64,000 bases of DNA from Chelatococcus caeni (GTDB lineage Bacteria; Pseudomonadota; Alphaproteobacteria; Rhizobiales; Beijerinckiaceae): contig NZ_JACIEN010000001.1 of the NCBI RefSeq assembly GCF_014196925.1, forward strand, positions 62,001-126,000, in the 5' to 3' direction. Both the position numbers and the translations under genes were made by a program. This document shows positions 60,124 to 64,000 of the stretch, piece after piece; the stretch's first letter is position 1; each line of letters begins with the position of its first letter. The notes beneath the pieces were generated by a model. It searched no databases. It was not told the origin of the DNA and saw nothing but the letters and a program-made list of their open reading frames with translations.

Positions 60124-61092
60124 ATGCTCTTCGAGAGAGGACAGCTGGAGGCTGCGGCCGAGCTCGTTTATCGGCATATGCAGGCCACGCCGCAGTATGT
60201 CTGGCCCCTGCTGTGCGAGCGTGCCGGCGCGACCGTTTGGGTGAAGCACGAAAATCACACGCCGACCGGCGCGTTCAAGATCCGGGGCGGTATCACCTTC
60301 ATGCACTGGCTGCGACATTCGCATCCCGAGGTTTCCGGCATCGTGACGGCGACGCGCGGCAATCACGGCCAGTCGCAAGCACGCGCGGCGAAAGCCCTGG
60401 GCCTCAAGGCGAAGATCTTCGTGCCGCTCGGGAATTCCAGGGAAAAGAACGCCGCCATGCGCGCCTTTGGCGCCGATCTCGTGGAAACCGGCCGCGACTT
60501 TGACGAGGCGAAGATTGCCGCCCAGCGGGCGGCGCAGGAAGAAAACCTGTACTTTGCCCCATCCTTCCATCCCGAACTCGTGCGCGGTGTCGCCACCTAC
60601 GCGCTCGAGTTGTTCTCCGCCGCGCCCGCCCTCGATACGGTCTACGTGCCGATCGGCCTGGGTTCCGGCATCTGCGGCGTCATCGCGGCGCGTGATGCGT
60701 TGGCGCTCAAGACGAAGATCGTCGGGGTGGTCTCCGACAAGGCCGATGGCGCCAAGCTGTCCTTCGAGGCCGGGCGCGTCGTCGAGACCGCGACAGCGGA
60801 CACCTTTGCCGACGGCATGGCGGTGCGAATTCCCTCGTCCGAGGCATTGGCCATCTACGGCAAGGGCGCGGAACGGATCGTGGCCGTGAGCGACGACGAT
60901 ATCGCCACGGCCATGGGCGCCTATTTCGAGGACACCCACAATCTCGTGGAAGGCGCGGGCGCGGCGGCGCTCGCCGCGCTTCTCAAGGAGCGTGACACCA
61001 TGCGCGGCAAGGAGGTTGCGGTCATATTGTCCGGCGGCAACATCGACCGCGATCTCTATCTCGCGATGATGGCTCGCCCGTCGAAGCGCTGA
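60124..61092 (+). CDS. Threonine/serine dehydratase-like PLP enzyme (fold type II)
   Basis: A 322-residue enzyme without a regulatory ACT domain. The PLP lysine is in HTPTGAFKIRGG near residue 52; TRGNHGQSQARAAKALG is the substrate/cofactor loop, GLGSGICGVIAARDAL the phosphate-binding glycine loop, and ILSGGNIDRDL the C-terminal block. The short catabolic form fits threonine, serine or hydroxyamino-acid dehydratases; exact substrate is open. It may work with the upstream MFS transporter in amino-acid handling. Confidence 0.85.
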   Translation: MLFERGQLEAAAELVYRHMQATPQYVWPLLCERAGATVWVKHENHTPTGAFKIRGGITFMHWLRHSHPEVSGIVTATRGNHGQSQARAAKALGLKAKIFVPLGNSREKNAAMRAFGADLVETGRDFDEAKIAAQRAAQEENLYFAPSFHPELVRGVATYALELFSAAPALDTVYVPIGLGSGICGVIAARDALALKTKIVGVVSDKADGAKLSFEAGRVVETATADTFADGMAVRIPSSEALAIYGKGAERIVAVSDDDIATAMGAYFEDTHNLVEGAGAAALAALLKERDTMRGKEVAVILSGGNIDRDLYLAMMARPSKR

Positions 61093-61600
61093 ACCCGCTC
61101 GCGGCTGCTCCGACAGCGACAGTTGCAGGCGGCCGCGTCTTCGTCATCGTGGAAGGCGCCGGCACCGGGCCGGAGCGGCATCTGCACGACGACGTGCTCG
61201 GGTGTGAGGGCGGCCTTGCGGTGGGGTAGATAGCCCGCGGGATCGTGGCGTCGCTCCGCACGGGGCTCAACGCGCCGCATAAACACGCGTTTATTTCTTC
61301 GGGCGTGTGGCCGTCTCGAATTCCTATGCGCTTCGCGGATAAGCCTGATCCATCCTTGAACGACTGCAGGGATGCTGGAGGGAATGCTCGCGGCGGCCTC
61401 GCCGGGCGGCCTGGAAGCTCGGCTTCCGGATCCTGAAGCAGATCAATTCGTGTCCCGGGGGGAGGGCGAGAAGGCAACCCGGCATGCCATGGCCGCTGCC
61501 TCGTCGCCAGGGGATTCGTGATCGTTGCGAGCCCCGCCCAGCGGGTGCGGGCGCGAACAGTTCTGTCTTCCAGCAATGCCAATCGAGGACGGAGGGTTCG
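61093..61600. other. Intergenic region, 508 nt, no supported gene
   Basis: Open frames on both strands lack family resemblance and start signals. A minus-strand stretch reading KAALTPEHVVVQMPLRPGAG looks protein-like but is short and isolated. Confidence 0.35.
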
Positions 61601-61789
61601 ATGACCTGCGCCGACGATGCCGCTTATAGGAATGCCCCGACCGACGACCCCCACGGCGGATCCGCACGACCGGCGCGGCCGATGTGGAAGCTCGTGGTTC
61701 TGGAAGGCTGTGGGCTCGCCGTTCTGTTCGTCCTGGCGGCGGGCATCGCCATTCTGCCGACCCTGGTCCTCCTGTGGCGCCACCACTAG
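61601..61789 (+). CDS. Small single-pass membrane protein
   Basis: A 62-residue protein starting ATG 61601 behind GGAGGGTTCG. The first 27 residues are polar; one membrane helix follows, VVLEGCGLAVLFVLAAGIAI, ending LLWRHH. It stands alone between the dehydratase and the kdp locus. No family recognised; the ribosome site and clean helix argue that it is real. Confidence 0.5.
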   Translation: MTCADDAAYRNAPTDDPHGGSARPARPMWKLVVLEGCGLAVLFVLAAGIAILPTLVLLWRHH

Positions 61790-62021
61790 ACGCCGCGATG
61801 CCCGCTACCCCAGCCCATTTATAAGATTTTTATATCTTCGCCATTGCGCCTCTCTCGAACCTTTATGCGCTTTGGCGCGATAGTCCCGCCACCTCGGCCG
61901 TCCGTCGGCCATGAAGAAATGGCGCGGCGAAAGGTCGTGACGCCGCATTCGGAAGACGGCCGCCCGTAGATGCGCAAAAAGGTGCTTCTTCCAGCGCCTT
62001 CCGGTGAAGAAGGGGTGTGGG

Positions 62022-62111
62022 ATGATCTTTGATTACATGCTCGGCGGTGCTGTGACGTTGGTTGTCGCGGCTTATCTTGTCTACGCACTGTTGCGGCCAG
62101 AGCGGTTCTGA
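62022..62111 (+). CDS. kdpF: KdpF, small subunit of the K+-transporting ATPase
   Basis: A 29-residue single-helix protein: MIFDYMLGGAVTLVVAAYLV, then YALLRPERF. Length and sequence are those of KdpF, which stabilises the KdpFABC complex. GAAGAAGGGG precedes the ATG. Normally kdpA starts a few bases after the kdpF stop; here it does not (see 62112-62303). Confidence 0.85.
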   Translation: MIFDYMLGGAVTLVVAAYLVYALLRPERF

Positions 62112-62303
62112 ATTGTTGCCGACCCGGAGCGGCGCGGCGGCACCGACAGGTTCTCCACCTCATTCCGCGATTTTCCACGGGCAAGCCCTCGGGCCTCGGG
62201 CGTCGTGTCCGGCACGGGCCGGTCATCGCCCGGCATTTCCGGGCGCCGCCCGTCGGGGCCGGCCGTAGCGGCGCGGCCCTCAAGACCTAAGCTGGAGTCA
62301 CTG
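62112..62303 (+). other. kdpF-kdpB junction lacking kdpA
   Basis: The 192 nt between kdpF and kdpB contain none of kdpA, a gene of about 1.7 kb that normally stands here. Translations in all three frames (for example [20 protein letters not shown]) show no KdpA similarity, not even its C-terminus. The last bases, CTGGAGTCACTG, form the kdpB ribosome site. Confidence 0.7.
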
Positions 62304-64000
62304 ATGAGCCAGTCCAAACCGGCGAGCATTTTCGATGCTCGCATACTTGTCCCCGCACTCGGGGGCGCATTTCGAAAGCTCGATCCCCGCACGCTGGCCA
62401 GAAACCCGGTGATGTTCGTCGTGGCCGTCGTCTCGGCCCTGACGACGGTGCTGTTCCTCAAGGACGTCGTGACCGGGGCGGGCGACCTCGGCTTCTCGTT
62501 CCAGATCATCCTCTGGCTCTGGTTCACGATCCTGTTCGCGAATTTCGCCGAGGCAGTCGCCGAGGGGCGCGGCAAGGCGCAGGCGGATTCGCTCCGCCGC
62601 TCGCGCACCGACACCCAGGCGAAGCTGCTGGTGAACGGCAACGTCAAGCAGGTCGCCGGCACGAGCCTGAAGGTCGGCGACGTGGTGCTCGTCGAGGCGG
62701 GTGACATCATCCCGTCGGACGGCGAGATCATCGAGGGCATCGCCTCGGTGAACGAAGCGGCCATTACCGGCGAATCCGCCCCCGTCATCCGCGAATCGGG
62801 CGGTGACCGCTCGGCGGTGACCGGCGGCACGCAGGTGCTGTCGGACTGGATCAAGGTGAGGATCACGGCCGCGGCAGGATCGACCTTCATCGACCGCATG
62901 ATCGCGCTCGTCGAAGGGGCGGAGCGCCAGAAGACGCCGAACGAGATCGCCCTCAATGTCCTGCTCGCGGGGCTGACGCTGATCTTCGTGCTGGCGACGG
63001 CCACCATTCCCGCCTTCGCCGCCTATGCCGGCGGCTCCATTCCGGTCATCGTGCTCGTGGCGCTGTTCGTGACGCTCATCCCGACCACGATCGGCGCACT
63101 GCTCTCCGCCATCGGCATCGCCGGCATGGACCGGCTGGTGCGCTTCAACGTGCTGGCCATGTCGGGCCGTGCCGTGGAGGCGGCGGGCGACGTCGATACG
63201 CTGCTGCTCGACAAGACCGGCACGATCACGCTGGGCAATCGCCAGGCGACCGAGTTCCGCCCCGTCAAGGGCGTGAGCGAGCAGGAACTGGCGGATGCGG
63301 CCCAGCTCGCCTCGCTGGCCGACGAGACGCCGGAAGGGCGCTCGATCGTCGTGCTCGCCAAGGAGCGATACGGCATCCGCGCGCGCGACATGGGAAGCCT
63401 CCACGCCCATTTCGTGCCGTTCACGGCGCAAAGCCGCATGAGCGGGGTGGACTTCGACGGCTCCACCATCCGCAAGGGCGCGGTCGACGCGGTGCTCCGG
63501 CACATCGAGCTCGCCTCCGCCGCCGGCGGCACCCCGCGCGCCAGCAACGAGAGCAAGCGCGAGCTGGAGATGATCGCGAGCGACATCGCCAAGATCGGCG
63601 GCACGCCTCTCGCCGTGGTCAGGGACGGCCGGCTCCTCGGCGTCATCCACCTCAAGGACATCGTCAAGGGCGGCATCCGCGAACGCTTCGCCGAGCTGCG
63701 CCGCATGGGCATCCGCACGGTCATGATCACCGGCGACAACCCCATGACGGCGGCGGCGATCGCGGCGGAGGCGGGCGTCGACGACTTCCTCGCCGAGGCC
63801 ACGCCCGAGAACAAGCTGAACCTCATCCGCGAGGAACAGGCCAAGGGCAAGCTGGTCGCCATGTGCGGCGACGGCACCAACGACGCGCCGGCGCTTGCCC
63901 AGGCGGACGTCGGCGTGGCGATGAACACGGGCACGGTCGCCGCCCGCGAGGCCGGCAACATGGTCGATCTCGATTCCGACCCGACGAAGCTCATCGAGAT
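62304..64000 (+). CDS. kdpB: KdpB, P-type ATPase subunit of the K+ transporter (3' end outside window)
   Basis: The first 565 codons of KdpB are visible and run open to the window end (full KdpB is about 680 residues). Membrane helices near 33-75, 215-265; TGES motif in [11 protein letters not shown]; phosphorylation site Asp303 in [12 protein letters not shown]; nucleotide-binding [18 protein letters not shown]; and the hinge [20 protein letters not shown]. KdpB hydrolyses ATP for K+ uptake but needs KdpA as the selective pore. No in-frame defects are seen. Confidence 0.92.
   Translation, partial: MSQSKPASIFDARILVPALGGAFRKLDPRTLARNPVMFVVAVVSALTTVLFLKDVVTGAGDLGFSFQIILWLWFTILFANFAEAVAEGRGKAQADSLRRSRTDTQAKLLVNGNVKQVAGTSLKVGDVVLVEAGDIIPSDGEIIEGIASVNEAAITGESAPVIRESGGDRSAVTGGTQVLSDWIKVRITAAAGSTFIDRMIALVEGAERQKTPNEIALNVLLAGLTLIFVLATATIPAFAAYAGGSIPVIVLVALFVTLIPTTIGALLSAIGIAGMDRLVRFNVLAMSGRAVEAAGDVDTLLLDKTGTITLGNRQATEFRPVKGVSEQELADAAQLASLADETPEGRSIVVLAKERYGIRARDMGSLHAHFVPFTAQSRMSGVDFDGSTIRKGAVDAVLRHIELASAAGGTPRASNESKRELEMIASDIAKIGGTPLAVVRDGRLLGVIHLKDIVKGGIRERFAELRRMGIRTVMITGDNPMTAAAIAAEAGVDDFLAEATPENKLNLIREEQAKGKLVAMCGDGTNDAPALAQADVGVAMNTGTVAAREAGNMVDLDSDPTKLIE

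Noticed and set aside
62298-63650. 450-codon minus-strand open frame inside kdpB
   Set aside because: The plus strand encodes an unmistakable KdpB; the antisense translation is His/Arg/Asp-rich with no domain.
1-64000. CRISPR array, rRNA genes or complete tRNA genes
   Set aside because: No regularly spaced palindromic repeats and no complete tRNA or rRNA sequences were seen; only the 14-nt tRNA 3' end at 39365 is present.

Overview
The window is GC-rich alphaproteobacterial DNA, most likely from the Hyphomicrobiales (Rhizobiales). The strawberry-notch/Toprim/DUF2493/DUF736 block, the DUF2285 regulators, the RepA-ParA-TraF-relaxase block and the trb genes are all typical of rhizobial integrative and conjugative elements (ICEs). 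I cannot name a genus.

Positions 1 to about 39,378 are the right-hand part of an ICE. Its left end, and the integrase expected there, lie outside the window. In order it holds: a strawberry-notch helicase and a Toprim protein (1-4277); DUF2493 and DUF736 genes separated by structured gene-free stretches (4278-7037); a transfer switch (7480-9316) with an FseA-type activator split over two frames and joined by an apparent +1 frameshift, a QseM-like DUF2285 antiactivator on the opposite strand behind a pseudoknot-capable leader, and an RdfS-like excisionase; a replication/mobilisation operon (9317-15829: repA, parA, RHH protein, DUF2840, traF, DUF736, lytic transglycosylase, relaxase); an inserted cargo block bracketed by an IS5-type transposase remnant and a LysR remnant (15843-24786: envelope-stress-like coiled-coil proteins, two TetR regulators, an RND efflux pump); the coupling-protein region (LysR, traG, CopG-like); and the mating-pair operon trbBCDEJKLFGI plus DUF2274 (28527-38143). 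A phosphoribosyltransferase gene sits last, before a 14-nt copy of the 3' end of an initiator tRNA-Met gene (39365-39378), which I read as attR. It is followed by a strong terminator that probably belongs to the chromosomal tRNA gene.

Right of attR the DNA looks chromosomal but eroded. It holds an AraC regulator; a tight six-gene operon of unknown purpose (DUF3604 metalloenzyme-like protein, CxxC protein, PpiC-type isomerase, three HupE/UreJ-like membrane proteins; 41542-48248); a frameshifted HlyD-type gene; an outer-membrane protein; a small-molecule stress region (monooxygenase, YcaC-like hydrolase, broken pirin, GNAT, KefC-like antiporter, ring-cleaving dioxygenase and a divergent LysR), in which the same inverted repeat CGTTCGC-N5-GCGAACG appears at two promoters; an MFS transporter; and a PLP-dependent dehydratase. 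The window ends in a kdp locus where kdpF is followed directly by kdpB with no kdpA between them.

The observations most worth follow-up are the pseudoknotted leader of the QseM-like gene (8584-8811), the FseA +1 frameshift site (about 7660-7672), the attR call, the repeated element before traG and trbB, the two-site LysR operator, and the missing kdpA.
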